Assembly: GCA_033816765.1 (NCBI GenBank)
Contig: CM066293.1
Coordinates: 3,100,001 to 3,164,000, forward strand
Length of the DNA stretch: 64,000 nt
Reading direction: 5' to 3'
DNA from: Nothopassalora personata
Taxonomy: Eukaryota > Ascomycota > Dothideomycetes > Mycosphaerellales > Mycosphaerellaceae
Shown here: positions 43,200 through 54,895 of the stretch, one piece after another
How the letters are laid out: the number at the start of each line of letters is the position of its first letter
Numbering within the stretch: the stretch's first letter is position 1
Made by a program: the position numbers and the translations under genes
The notes under the pieces: model-generated
Told to the model about the DNA's origin: nothing
Databases searched by the model: none
What the model saw: the letters and a program-made list of their open reading frames with translations, nothing else

Positions 43200-46100
43200 T
43201 ACGAGATAGCTAGCTCTTACGATCTTACTAGTAGCGAATCCTAGTTATTATAGCTTTAGCTAGTCTATCGTTATGCCCGGCTAGCTCGAGCATAGCGCTT
43301 ACTAGTACTATTACTAGGCTTACCCGCCTACCTTAGACCTTATTCGAGTCCCTTCGCCCACCGCATAACGTTAAGTATGTCCTTACTAACACGAACACGC
43401 CGAAGTCCGCCGCTAATGTTATGTTCCGAGAGCTTAGTCCTTAGAAGCGGGTTAAGGTGTTAAAGGACTTCTATAAGGGCTTTGAGAAGGTGTTCGAAGA
43501 CTACTCCGTCTAGGTTAACCTATTTTTCGAGGAAGTTAAGAGCGGTATAGGTAAGAGCTACTAGGATAAATTCCTTAGTAATAAGAAGCTCGATATCTTA
43601 TTTTCTATCGTCGGTAAGATTCGTAAGACCGGTTTAGAGATTCGTAACCGAGAGAAGACTCTTTAAGCTACGCTTACCCGCTACTAGCTATAGTAGATAG
43701 ATAATAAGATTCTTAATCGACGCGTTATCTCCGAGCTTTATAGTACTAATAGCGGGCGCCGCTAGTTTACGGCCTTTATTAACAAGTACCTAGACTATAG
43801 TAGGGCTATTAGTAGAATTTAGAGGGCATTAATCTAGCGTATAAGGATCGGCCGTAAGGGCATAGATCGTAAGCGAATTCTAGAGCCTAGTAATCTTACC
43901 CGGTGCGATAGGGAGGCTAAAGCACGTAGCATTAATCCGTAGTCGGCTAAGAGTAGGGAGATTATTAGAAGACACCGCCTAGCCGTCTATAAGGATAGCC
44001 TTCTATACTTTATAGAGGGTACTATTACTAAGAAGTCCGCGTCCCTAGAAGATAGTATAGATTAACCTAAACTATCTAGCTAGTAATAGCCTTAGCTACG
44101 TTAGCTACTACCGGGTAGTAAAGGTAAAGGACGTGTAAAGAGTACTACGCTAATACTACTAGCCTCTACCTAGCCTATAGTCCTATTGAGAGGCGGTCGT
44201 AAGTCGAGTCGACTTAAGTAGCTCCGTATAGGCGAGAGTATAGGTAAGGGCATAACTACGCCTACTAGATCCTCGCCTAACCGAACGCTAGACGGCGTAC
44301 CTATACGCGAGGATAGTCCGCTAGGTATACCGGTTAGTACCCTACGATCTACTCCGGCCTTAACTAAGAATAGTAATCCGATACTTACTATATTACCTTC
44401 GGCTATAATTAGGGATGTATTAGTCTTTAAGGATTAGATCCTATAAGAAGACAAGGCCCTCCGGATTAAGCGCGCTAACTGCACCTATAATAAGCGGTAC
44501 TATAGTATTAAGTTTAGAAACTCGATTAATATAGATAGTATTAACTAGCTACCTAAGTACCGGATAGCGGGCCTTAAGATACTTGAATATGCTATCTCGT
44601 AGGTTCTTAAGAGGGATAGTAAGGTTAGCGCTATAATATACGATTAGTATATTCGAGATTTCTACTATAAGGCCCTCTACTTCGTTACAAATCCCGGTAT
44701 TACCGCTAATACCCTATATAAGCGCGCGCTTAAGGTCTAAGACTAGCTCTTTAAAGGTAAGAGTTTTTTAGCTATTAAGGTAAAAAATAGGTCGTAGTTT
44801 CGCCCTAATAAGCGTAGTTAGAAGACTATTAACCCGCTTAGCTACCTCCGCGTTCGAGGTAAAGTCGGTACTACGAGTAGTATCGTTACGCATACTAACT
44901 ATAACTAGATCCTCGACAAATTCGGTATTAATAAAGCTAACTAAGCCGATCTTAATAGTACCGGTACCTACATTAATAGTAATATACTATACTAGTATAA
45001 TAACGCTAAACTAGCGCCGCGGGTTAAAACAGTTAGAGAGATAATAAGTCGAGAATTCCACGTGTACCGATAGTACCTACGAGAGTTAAATAAGGTTAGT
45101 AACGGCGGCGTCTACTAGAACATATAGTATTCTCTAAGCTAATAGATTATACGATAAGACCCCGGACTATAGCTCTTATAAGTAGCGCTATACCCTTAAT
45201 ACTATACTCGGTTTATCTCCTTCCCTAGGCCTACGATTTTTAGCTTTAATAGGGCTTATTAGGGGGGTAACGCGAACACTATAGTATAGTATGCTAGGGT
45301 CGACTTAAACCTCGAAATTAAAAACTACTAGACTAGTAACCGGCTTAACATGCTATACTCTCTTAACTTAGAGGGCGCTAGTAGGCCGGAGTTTTTACAC
45401 GGTTTTCATAAGTAGGAGAATGTTATAGAGTTTATCTAGTAGTACCGGACTAACGACTATATAGAAGACGGCCAATTTAAGCGTTTCTTCTCGGTTAGGG
45501 TTTAGAATTACGTAAGTAAGAACAGCATTAGCTAGTTTAGAGAGGACCTAAGCGCTAGGTAAATGCGGGTAACTACTATAGGCGTTCTAATAAGGTAGGC
45601 CGTATATAAGAAGACGCTACGTTAGATTAACCCTTATTTTATCGAGATCCGCGACGATAACTATCTTAAACTCTAGAGAAGCTAGAGCATACACTAGGTA
45701 ATGGACCTCTATCGTAACTTTAAGACGCTAAGTAAGAGCGCTGTAGGGTTTAAGTATCGACGCCTAGTACCTAGCTATCCTTTCCCTACGGCCGTATACC
45801 TTAGTAGTATTAGCCCTCTATCCGATGCCCTAGCGGGTTTAAAGTCTTAGAACGATAACGAAGTTATCCTTAATGCTAGAAGGTAGCTTAATGCTACGGT
45901 CTACCTAGACTCGGAGCTCTTCTATAAGAAGATGCATAATTAGCGCGTCCGAGCTATAAAATTAATAGATAAGTAGCTTAGCTTAGTTACTACTCTCGAG
46001 TAGATATGCTTTATAAGCAAAGGGCGTAATAAGAGCTTCTTCCGTAACTACTATAGGAACTTTACTAGCTAGCTACTTAGGGACGCGTCTAGTAAGACTA

Positions 46101-46360
46101 GTGTTAGCTACGATAACGAGTAGGTCTAGATAAAGGAGTTATGTAAGAATAAGTAGAACTAAGTAGTTATTACGGGTTTATAGGCTCCTAGTTTCTAGTT
46201 CAATTTCCGGCTATAGCTATAGCCTATAGGTTTCTAGTTCTAATTCTAGTTCTAATTCTAGTTCTAATTCTAGTTCTAATTCTAGTTCTAATTCTAGTTC
46301 TAATTCTAGTTCTAATTCTAGTTCTAATTCTAGTTCTAATTCTAGTTAATGCTTCGGGTA
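43200..46360 (+). pseudogene. Extra sense ORF of element D, RIP-dead, function unknown
   Basis: One plus-strand frame can be followed for about 1000 codons interrupted only by TAG and TAA, as expected for RIP of Gln and Trp codons. It lies between integrase and the 3' LTR, where Ty3-like elements may carry an envelope-like or other accessory gene. The inferred protein is Lys/Arg-rich and soluble-looking. No signal peptide, membrane segment or known catalytic motif was recognised. It ends in about nine alternating Phe-Gln repeats (46232-46346). Start approximate. Confidence 0.5.
46232..46346 (+). repeat. 12-bp tandem repeat, about 9.5 copies
   Basis: Unit TTCTAGTTCTAA, very regular. In the frame of the extra ORF it reads Phe-stop-Phe-stop, which before RIP would be Phe-Gln repeats. 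Confidence 0.9.
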
Positions 46361-46838
46361 CGGGTGCTTCTAGTCCTTAGATCTTACTTATTTCTTATAG
46401 TTACTTATCTTCCCTTAACTTACTTTCTAGCTACGCGATAGACTCGTCTTTAGATTTATTAGGTTACTAGTACTAACACTTACTTATCTTATGAATGGCG
46501 TTTACATTATTCGACTATCTAGCCCGTTCGATTAATGCTAACATAGCTACCTAATCCCTCGCTAGTTTCGTAGTATACGTTAACGTAGTGCGACGGGCGC
46601 GAGTCGCGGCTATTAACGTTACTATTACGGTCTCTATTAGAAGAATCCTTCCGACCTTTACAAACTGTCGCTAGTAGGCCCTAGGATTGCCTAACATCTT
46701 ATATATTAAGCTAAATAGTAGGGTAAGCTATTATACTACTATAAGACTACCTTAGCTTATAGTAACTAACTACGCTACCTATAGTGCCCGGGCTTACTAC
46801 TTTAGAACCTAAGGATAGGTTTGTAATAGGGGAGGATA
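46361..46838. other. 3' region of element D
   Basis: RIP-mutated and non-coding as far as can be seen. It ends in a purine-rich stretch (AATAGGGGAGGATA, about 46825-46838) that serves as polypurine tract before the 3' LTR. Confidence 0.45.
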
Positions 46839-47208
46839 TATTAACGACTAATAGGTTATGTTAACCTTAGGTTTAGAGGGGGTCCCTTAGGTCTAACTTA
46901 CCCTTATTTTATTTAGGTTTAATTAGACATTTAGGTAAGCTAGTAGGACCTAGTATAGCTATTAAGATATATACTACGTAGTTAAGCATTGTAAGCGTAG
47001 TATTAAGGTAACAATTCAATTTATACCTCTTAAGTAGAGGGTATAGGGAATTAAGTCCGCTAATCCTCTTATTTTATCTAGCTACTACGCTACTCGTTAC
47101 GTAACCTAATTTCCCGGTCCCGGGACCGGCAAATACCTCTACTTACATAAGCGCCGCTCTATACTACTACAACTCGGATAGGTCTACATAGGGTAGTTAG
47201 TAGACATT
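46839..47208 (+). repeat. 3' LTR of element D (370 bp)
   Basis: Same length and order as the split 5' LTR, followed by AGTAG (47209-47213). The decayed palindrome core GGTCCCGGGACC lies at 47116-47127. Near 47191-47205 it shows the uninterrupted GGTAG target that gypsy A used in the left LTR. Confidence 0.82.
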
Positions 47209-47213
47209 AGTAG

Positions 47214-49428
47214 TAAGCGGAGCTAAGCCTCTATTTTATACCGGTTAAACGATAGAAGGTCCTCTAGAAGGTGCTCGTCTAGTTAGTACCCCGGTTCCTC
47301 GTAATAGCTTAAGGTAGGCTATAGTATCTTACCTAGTAGTCTAAGAACCTTTCGGCGTAGTCCTCGGCCTTTATAGTAGACATCGCTTCTAAAACGACGG
47401 TCTTACTTAGTCGATCCTTAATTACCTAGAGGTAAGTATTCCCTTACGACTCGGGCATGTCCGTTATAAAATCTATCGAGATCTCCTAGAAGAATCGGTC
47501 GGGGACCGGTAAGGGTTATAGGAGGCCGTGTTTTTGTTCCCTCTATACCTTATTCCTACCGTAGTATTTATAGTTCCTTAAAAACTGTCTTACGTACTTA
47601 GACTATAGGGGCTAGTAGAAGTTACAACTTAGTATCGATACTATAGAGTCCCGGCTAGGGTAGCCGTATACCGGTAAATCGTGTACGGATTAGATTAGCT
47701 TAGTTCGAAGGGTGTCGTTCTATAGGATCGCTATGTCCGTCTCCTTATAGTCGCACTCCGTAGAACTAGGAGCTCTAGGCACCTAAATCCTACCGCGGTA
47801 GCGAAGATACCCGTTACGGTCGATACTATAATTACCTACTTATACCTTAAGTCTTACCTCGCTAGGAAGTAAACGCGCTCCTACCTTAATCGCGCGGTGT
47901 ACCGCTTAGAACGTGCTATCCTTCTCGATAGTTCTTTCCTAGAGGTCGTTTAGCTCTTAGTCTTAGAAGGGTCCTAGTAGTACGCCCGGTAAATCCGCCT
48001 CTTCTACGGTAGATAGTCCTTCGAACTACGTAGCTAAGATTCGTACTAACGAAATCTTTATAGTAGAGCTAGCGTCTACTACTACCTCGCTTCCCCCCTT
48101 TAAGCCCGGCTAATTCTTTACGATGTCCGGTTTAAGAAACCTACGATACCGTAATAACTTATCGTACTACCTAAGCGTGTCCTACTCCCTTCGAGAATGG
48201 GCGTCTAGTACAATCGCCTCGGTACCCGGCCTATATACTAGTAAAGACTAGAATTTTGCAACTTCCTTAACCTACCGGATCTACCGTTCGGAGAGCTATC
48301 TCTTCGTTATAAAGTATTCTAGGTTCTTATAGTCCGTCTAGATTATAAAGGGCCTATATGTTTTTAACTCGGGAGCCTATTCCTTAAGATAAGACACTAC
48401 CGCGAGTATCTCCTTATCGTAAATGTCGTAGTTAATCTTAGCCTTATTAAGCTTCTTCGAGTAGAATCCTACTAGTTTACGACTTCGTCCTTTTCTTATA
48501 GGAGGGCGCCTCTAAGCGTAAAGCCGCTATAGTCCGTCTCTAAAAAGGTAGGGAGCTCCGGGTTCTAGTAGGCTAAAACTAGTACTTTATAGTACTTATC
48601 CTTTAGGGCCTTAAACGTATTAGCCTAACGATGTCCCTAGGAAAACACCTTATTCTTACCGGTTAGCGACGTTAAGGGCTCGGCGAGCTTTAAATAGTTT
48701 AGAATAAATATCCGGTAGTAATTCGTAAAGCCTAAGAAACGTCGTACTTCCTTCTAGGTAACTAGTGCCTTCTAGTCCTTTACTACTGCTACCTTCTCGG
48801 GGTCGGGTCCTACTCCTCTCCCGTCGGCATATATAATAAACCTAAGGTACTTAACCTTCTTCTATACGAACTTATACTTCCCTAGATCTAGGAATAGGCC
48901 TCCGTCCTAAAGCTTCTAGAGCACGATACGAACCTTCTAGAAATAGTCCTCTTTTATTCCGTCGGAGTAAATAACGACGTCGTTAGCGTAGGCCGAGGCG
49001 AAGTCGTCTAGGTAGTCCCGTAATAAACTGTTAATGTACCGCTAGAATATTACGGGGGCCCCGGATAAACCAAACGGGCATACTAGCTATTTCTATAGAC
49101 CGAATCTAGTTCGAAAAGCCGTCTTATACTCTTTACCTCGAGCTATCCGGAGGTAATAGAATGCGGTAATAACGTTAACCTTCGTAATCTATCTAGCGCC
49201 CGTTAGGTTCCGAATAGTTTCCGGGATTAATAGAAGCGGGTAACGGTCCTACTTAGTAATCGAGTTTAGTACTCTATAATCGTAGTAGAACCTAAGTCCT
49301 CCCCCGGGCTTCTTTACGAATAGGACGGGAGCCGCCGCTTCTAAGGTAGAAGGTCGAATGTAACCCTTACGCTATAGCTCCGTTAGCGACTTCCGGAGGA
49401 CAAGTAGCTCGTCTTTTAATATACTATA
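47214..49428 (-). pseudogene. Inverted gypsy pol fragment (RT-RH-IN), RIP-dead
   Basis: Minus strand. It begins inside RT at 49428 ([20 protein letters not shown] readable near 49300-49360; CPFGLSGAPVIF near 49040-49080). RNase H and part of integrase run toward 47214. Neither end has an LTR, so it is a fragment. It is cut on the right by the LTR at 49429. The lineage is distinct from gypsy A. Confidence 0.65.
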
Positions 49429-49793
49429 TGTTACGGAATAATTCCTAGGGACCCTAGAATTATAACGGTAAGACGAATACGTGACTTATCCTACCTAAGC
49501 GCTTAGACTTAGAGCGATTAGACTGCTTATGCTTAGACTAATTAGACTGCTTATGCTTAGACTAATTAGACTAATTACCGAGATCTATAAATCTTCTTTA
49601 TATTTAGGAACGCTAAGAAACTCTTATAGTTCTAATGCGTTTAACTTATGTTACTATCTTACTAATTGGAATACAACTCTTATTCCTATTATTCATCTTC
49701 GCTTAGCTTGCTTTAGCCTCTCTAAAGAATAATACCGCTACGTAACTTAACTTATCTCTCTTTTAAGACTAGCCCTAGAACGAGATAATAACA
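49429..49793 (+). repeat. LTR of a RIP-dead gypsy A copy
   Basis: 365 bp, TGTTACGG...TAACA. It is the RIP version of the gypsy A LTR with two copies of the 24-bp U3 unit, like the 5' LTR at 31135-31516. Followed by the unmutated primer-binding sequence CTTTGAACGCCC. Confidence 0.85.
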
Positions 49794-50855
49794 CTTTGAA
49801 CGCCCTTAGGATAAGCGCTACTTAAGTAGCTAGTAGGGGAACACCCGCCCATAGCGAAGTAGGAAGCATCCGCCGTGCGCTACTATAATAGACTACTACG
49901 AAGGACGATAAGTCTAATAACGATAACGAGCCTACTCTAAGGAAGAACGACGTTAAGGCTACTAAGCTAGACCTCTTCTATAGAGACAGGGCTAAGTTCG
50001 ACGACTGGGTTAATTAGATAGATATATATCTTATGTTTAACCTAGTCGATGCCGATAAAAGAACTATCTTTGCTATTACGTACCTTCGCGGAAGTGCGTA
50101 GAACTAGATTAAACCTTACCTTAAGGAATACCTTAAAGGTATAGGACGATTAGACCCTACTGGAATGTTTAGGAGCTACACCCTTTTTAAAGAAAAGATA
50201 AAGTTAATCTTTAGAACCTCGAACGAAGTCTAATAGGCTATACGAATTATTTAACACCTAAAGTAGCAGACGTCTACTTTAGAGTATGCCGCTAAATTCG
50301 AAGAATACGGACAAATTACTAGATGGGACTAGACGGCATTAATAACTATGTTCCGACGTAGACTTAAGGACTCCGTTAAGGACGAGTTAATAAGACACGG
50401 GGGACGGATTACTAACCTCGAAGAGCTAATAAAGGCGTCGATTAACATCGATAACTAGCTCTAGGAACGACACTAGGAGAAGAAATACGACTCTAAAGTA
50501 GGAGGAATAGTAGGATACACTCCGGATCGTAGACCCTTAGGAGGATACGTTACGAAGGGAGAATTCTTACGACAAAGCTAGCCCTACTATAGACTATAGC
50601 TAATAGAACTAGACGTTACCTAACGAGGACGGAAGATCGATAAGAGTAGGGGCTACGGAAAGCCCTTTAAAGGAAAAGGAAAACTCATATGCTATGCCTA
50701 TAGTAAGGAAGGCTACATAGCGCGGGATTGCCGCGGTAAGAATATAGTACGCCGCGAGCAATTTAATATAATACAACCCCGAACTAGTAAATCCGAGAGT
50801 AGCGTTAGATCTCGAGGAGATACCGACTATACTCGGAGAGTAGGGGAGAGAGCTA
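49794..50855 (+). pseudogene. gag fragment of a RIP-dead gypsy A copy
   Basis: Collinear with the intact Gag from its start to the GERA motif after the zinc knuckle (knuckle near 50690-50735). It is cut at 50855 by the next LTR, where AGCTA (50851-50855) is the likely TSD of that LTR; its partner is not present downstream. Confidence 0.8.
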
Positions 50856-51242
50856 TGTTACGATTTAGTCTAAACGGCAGCCCCGACTAGACACACGTAA
50901 CACTAATCACTTAGAGACACGTAATACTGATCATCTAGACGCACGTAATACTAATCACTTTACGGACTAATTAGTGTAATTAGTATGCTTAGTAGGACTG
51001 ATTAAGGTAATTATACTAAGCTATAGGCTCTACGCCGCGAATCTCCTTTATATTTAGGAACGCTAGAAACCCTTATGGTTCTAATGCGTTTAACTTATGT
51101 TACTATCTTACTAATTGGAATACAACTCTTATTCCTATTATTCATCTTCGCTTAGCTTGCTTTAGCCTCTCTAAAGAATAATACCGCTACGTAACTTAAC
51201 TTATCTCTCTTTTAAGACTAGCCCTAGAACGAGATAATAACA
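50856..51242 (+). repeat. 5' LTR of hybrid gypsy X (387 bp)
   Basis: TGTTACGATTT...TAACA. Its U3 has three units of about 25 bp (CACGTAATACTAATCACTT type, about 50887-50960), unlike those of A, B and C. The R-U5 part matches gypsy A. No matching right LTR exists in the window. Confidence 0.8.
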
Positions 51243-53260
51243 CTTTGAACGCCCTTAGGATAAGCGCTACTTAAGTAGCTAGTAGGGGAACACCCGCCCC
51301 TAGCGAAGTAGGAAGCATCCGCCGTGCGCTACTATAATAGACCACTACGAAGGACGATGAGTCTAATGACGATAACGAGCCTACTCTAAGGAGGAACAAC
51401 GTTAAGGCTGCTAAGCTAGACCTCTTCTATAGAGACAGGGCTAAGTTCGACGACTGGGTTAATTAGATAGATATATATCTTATGTTTAACCTAGTCGATG
51501 CCGATAAAAGAACTATCTTTGCTATTACGTACCTTCGCGGAAGTGCGTAGAACTAGATTAAACCTTACCTTAAGGAATACCTTAAAGGTATAGAACGATT
51601 AGACCCTACTGGAATGTTTAGGAGCTACACCCTTTTTAAAGAAAAGATAAAATTAATCTTTAGAACCTCGAACGAAGTCTAATAGGCTATACGAATCATT
51701 TAACACCTAAAGTAGAAGACGTCTACTTTAGAGTATGCCGCTAAATTCGAAGAATACGGACAAATTACCGGATAGGACTAGACGGCGTTAATGACTATGT
51801 TCCGACGTGGACTTAAAGACTCCGTTAAGGACGAGCTAATAAGACACGGGGGACGGATTACTAACCTCGAAGAGCTAATGAAGGCGTCGATTAATATCGA
51901 CGACTAGCTCTAGGAACGATACTAGGAGAACAAATACGACTCTAAAGTAGGAGGAATAGTAGGATATGCTCCGGATCGTAGACCCTTAGGAGGATACTTT
52001 ACGAAGGGAGAATTCTTACGATAAAGCCAGCCCTACTATAGACTATAGCTAATAGAACTGGACGTTACCTAACGAGGACGGAAGATCGATAAGAGTAGGG
52101 GCTACGGAAAGCCCTTTAAAGGAAAAGGAAAACTTACATACTATGCCTATAGTAAGGAAGGCTACATAGCGCGGGATTGCCGCGGAAAAAATATAGTGCG
52201 CCGCGAGCAGTTTAATATAATGCAACTAAAGGTAGGCAAATCTAGGAGTAGCGTTAGACCCCGACAATTTAACTACACCTAGAGAGTAGAGGAGAAGGAT
52301 AGCAACCGGGTTACGACGCCTCTTCTAGACCCCTTACAAGGACGAGGAGGATACTATGTTTAATAACATACACCACTACCGAATAACTAATAATTAAAGA
52401 CTATTAGATTGTTTAGCATAATAGCACGAGGAGTTAACTATGAAGTTAAGAAGGAATCTCGATACGGTTACGGAAGCCTTTACTAGCGTATCTATTACTA
52501 GGACTCGTGTTAAACCCACTACGACGCTAAGTTAGGCGTAGGGTACTAGCTACGATAACCGGTAGGAACCCTAGGAGCTTAGTATAGATAAAACAAGCTC
52601 TAAGAAGTGAACATAGACGAATCTTGCTTCGATAACGATAATAAAGAAAACTAGGATCTAGAATAGAACGGACGCTAGTTACTAGCACTAGAACAATAAA
52701 CAAACGAGCTAGATACTATCGAAGAAGATTACGTACCGGAGGAGTTAAGCGAGGACTTATCCGAAGAAGAAGAGAGCGACACCGACGACGAAAACGAAGT
52801 ATACACATTTACGGTAGACGCGCTAAAGAAACTCTATAAGTTAATTATCTACCTCTAACGAAGGTACGAAGAATTCCTACTAAAGTTCTTAGGAAAACGA
52901 TACCTAAACCCTAACGAATTTGATAAGACACTCGACATAATAAGGGGCATAGTATAGGGCTACCTAACTATAAACAATACTAAGAACTTAGCTAAAGCGG
53001 TTATCGAACGACTACCTATAGGAAGCCAAATAACGGATACCGGATACCTAATACCGGTAGGAACTTTCGTCTTAAACGAACTACGAATAGTAGTATAGTA
53101 TGTACGGGCTCTCTACTTAGAATCGTAGAAGATCTAGGAACGTAATAGACTATAAGTGTAGACATAGGGTAACGGGCTACAGGTTCTAGCCGAAGCCTCT
53201 AGGCACGAAGCATAGTGAACTACATACTATTCGGGAAAAGGATTAGCTCCCTAGGAATAA
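51243..53260 (+). pseudogene. gag of hybrid gypsy X, RIP-dead
   Basis: Follows CTTTGAACGCCC. Full-length relative of the gypsy A Gag: core at about 51400-51950, zinc knuckle near 52135-52180, acidic region near 52720-52800. The gag/pol overlap ATGA is ATAA here (53257-53260). Confidence 0.8.
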
Positions 53261-54134
53261 GCGACTAAAGGGAGTTATGTAATACTTAGGCTTACGTATC
53301 GACATTAAGTACAGTTTTCTAGACATAAGCAATCGTTAACGGACATAAGACTAGTGTTATAATCGACTTAGGAGTAGCGGGGAATTTTATCTCCGAGTCT
53401 TTTATAAGAAGAAACGGGTTAGCTACCCTAAAGAAGAAATAGGGTTACGAGTTAATCGCGGTAAACGGATTATCGTTACCTAGCGTAGAATAGGAGACAA
53501 TACTATTGCTACTAGCTATCTAACAGCACTACGAGAATATTACCTTAGATGTTACTAATATAGCTAGTTATAACATAGTATTAGGTATACCTTAGTTAAG
53601 AAAGCACAATCTAGTAATCGACTAGAGAAGAGGAGTACTTACATTTAGGGAATGCGATTACGTTATCGACATTTAGCCTACGTAGTAGTAGCGTTTACTA
53701 GTAGATAAGGTAAGGAAATAGCTAAACGAGATATAGCTTACGCCAAATAGAAGGATAGAAGAACCACCTTCGACCGGGATAGACACTAGCGTAGGGCCGC
53801 CGGGTTACGAAGTTACTAGAAGTGATAGAAGTAACGCACTATCGAAGAATACTAACATCTTAGAGTTAAGTATTCCTAAGGAGTATCGTAAGTAGTCGCG
53901 ACTCTTTAAAGAGGAGAGAGGTAAAACCGCCTTACCTAAGTACCGCCTATAGGATTATAAGATTAACATTTAGCTAGGGAAAGAGCCTCTATAGGGACCC
54001 CTATATTAAATGTCTAAGAAAGAGCTATAGACCCTACGAGAATAGCTAAAGGAGAAGCTAGCTAAAGGATAGATAAGAAGATCTACCTTAAGTGTAGGAA
54101 CTCTATATATATTCGTTCTAAAAGTAAACGGGAA
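53257..54134 (+). pseudogene. pol of hybrid gypsy X/C, first part, RIP-dead
   Basis: Protease motif (DSGAAGNF equivalent) near 53365-53395. From about 53570 on it differs from element B (5417-5981) at only a handful of positions, much less than in the preceding part. It is interrupted at AAAGTAAACGGGAA (54121-54134) by the non-LTR element and resumes at 54896 with that 14-bp sequence repeated. Confidence 0.75.
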
Positions 54135-54895
54135 TTGATTGATTATTCCATTAACGTGCTATTTGAGTCAAAGACTATGCAACACGGGTCTCGAGAACGA
54201 GACCAAAATTTGAGAGAAGGAGAAAAGCCCCGTCGTACCCCGGACGTAAAAACTCCTTAAAAGATGCGAGCAACGCTCGCTATTCGAACCGTAAATCGAA
54301 TATATTGCGGCGTAGTACGCGCGTACCCGGTAGTCGTGTCTTGTCGAGAATTGCGGTTTGTCGCCTTGCCCCGGGCGAGACAAGTTTTGCGCCCGTGTCT
54401 CGTTCTTGTTTTAAAAAGCCAAGCCGGCCGTACCCGTACGCACCGAGCAAAATCCCAAGAAACACCCGTTGCCTCTGTTTCAATCCAGTCGCGTTCTCCG
54501 GTCTCGAGTGTAGCTCCTCGGTCGCAGTGGCCTCGCTGTCGTCCCCCCCTCGGCCTCTCTTGGTTCCAGCCGTGCAGTATACGTGGTTTGCGCCCCTAAA
54601 CGCCTCTCTTGGTTCCAGCCGGCAGTTTACGTGGTTTGCCGGGACGACAGGTAGACAGCGCCTTCGTTGTTCGAGCGACGTGTACGCTATGTACGTCGCT
54701 TTCCCTTCTCGCAGTTCCGGAGTTCTTGTTTGTAGATTTTGAGCGTATCTCGTTCGTTCGGTTCGTCCGACCTGTCTTTTCTTGTTTCGAGTCGAGTAGG
54801 CTTGTATTTTTCGAGAGAGAGAGTCTTAGTTTCTCTTCGTCGTAACGAAGATACTTACGTCGTCCGCCGCGTGAAGGCGCTCTCTATAGGACGAC
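54135..54895 (-). mobile_element. Non-LTR (LINE/SINE-like) element, source copy
   Basis: 761 bp of unmutated, GC-richer DNA flanked by a 14-bp TSD, AAAGTAAACGGGAA (54121-54134 and 54896-54909). On the minus strand it runs from TTGTCGTCC to a tail GGAATAATCAATCAA. A TSD of this length and a simple-repeat tail fit target-primed insertion. A near-tandem duplication lies at about 54554-54640. There is no RT motif, so it is either a 5'-truncated LINE or a SINE-like element. Confidence 0.65.

Larger units (their letters stand above)
24201..47208 (+). mobile_element. Giant RIP-dead Ty3/gypsy element D (about 11.9 kb net)
   Basis: The two LTRs are each 370 bp: 24201-24558 plus 31522-31533 on the left, 46839-47208 on the right. 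The TSD is AGTAG (24196-24200 and 47209-47213). Removing gypsy A, the copia element and one solo LTR with their TSDs leaves about 11.86 kb. Gene order is gag-protease, RT-RNase H-integrase, then a further 3-kb sense ORF. A 26-bp palindrome recurs between the blocks and, slightly decayed, in both LTRs. The flanking sequences do not rejoin into one gene, so the target was already rearranged. Confidence 0.75.

Noticed and set aside
43200..46360. An envelope-like gene of element D
   Set aside because: No signal peptide, transmembrane helix or fusion motif could be seen in the broken frame; left as unknown.
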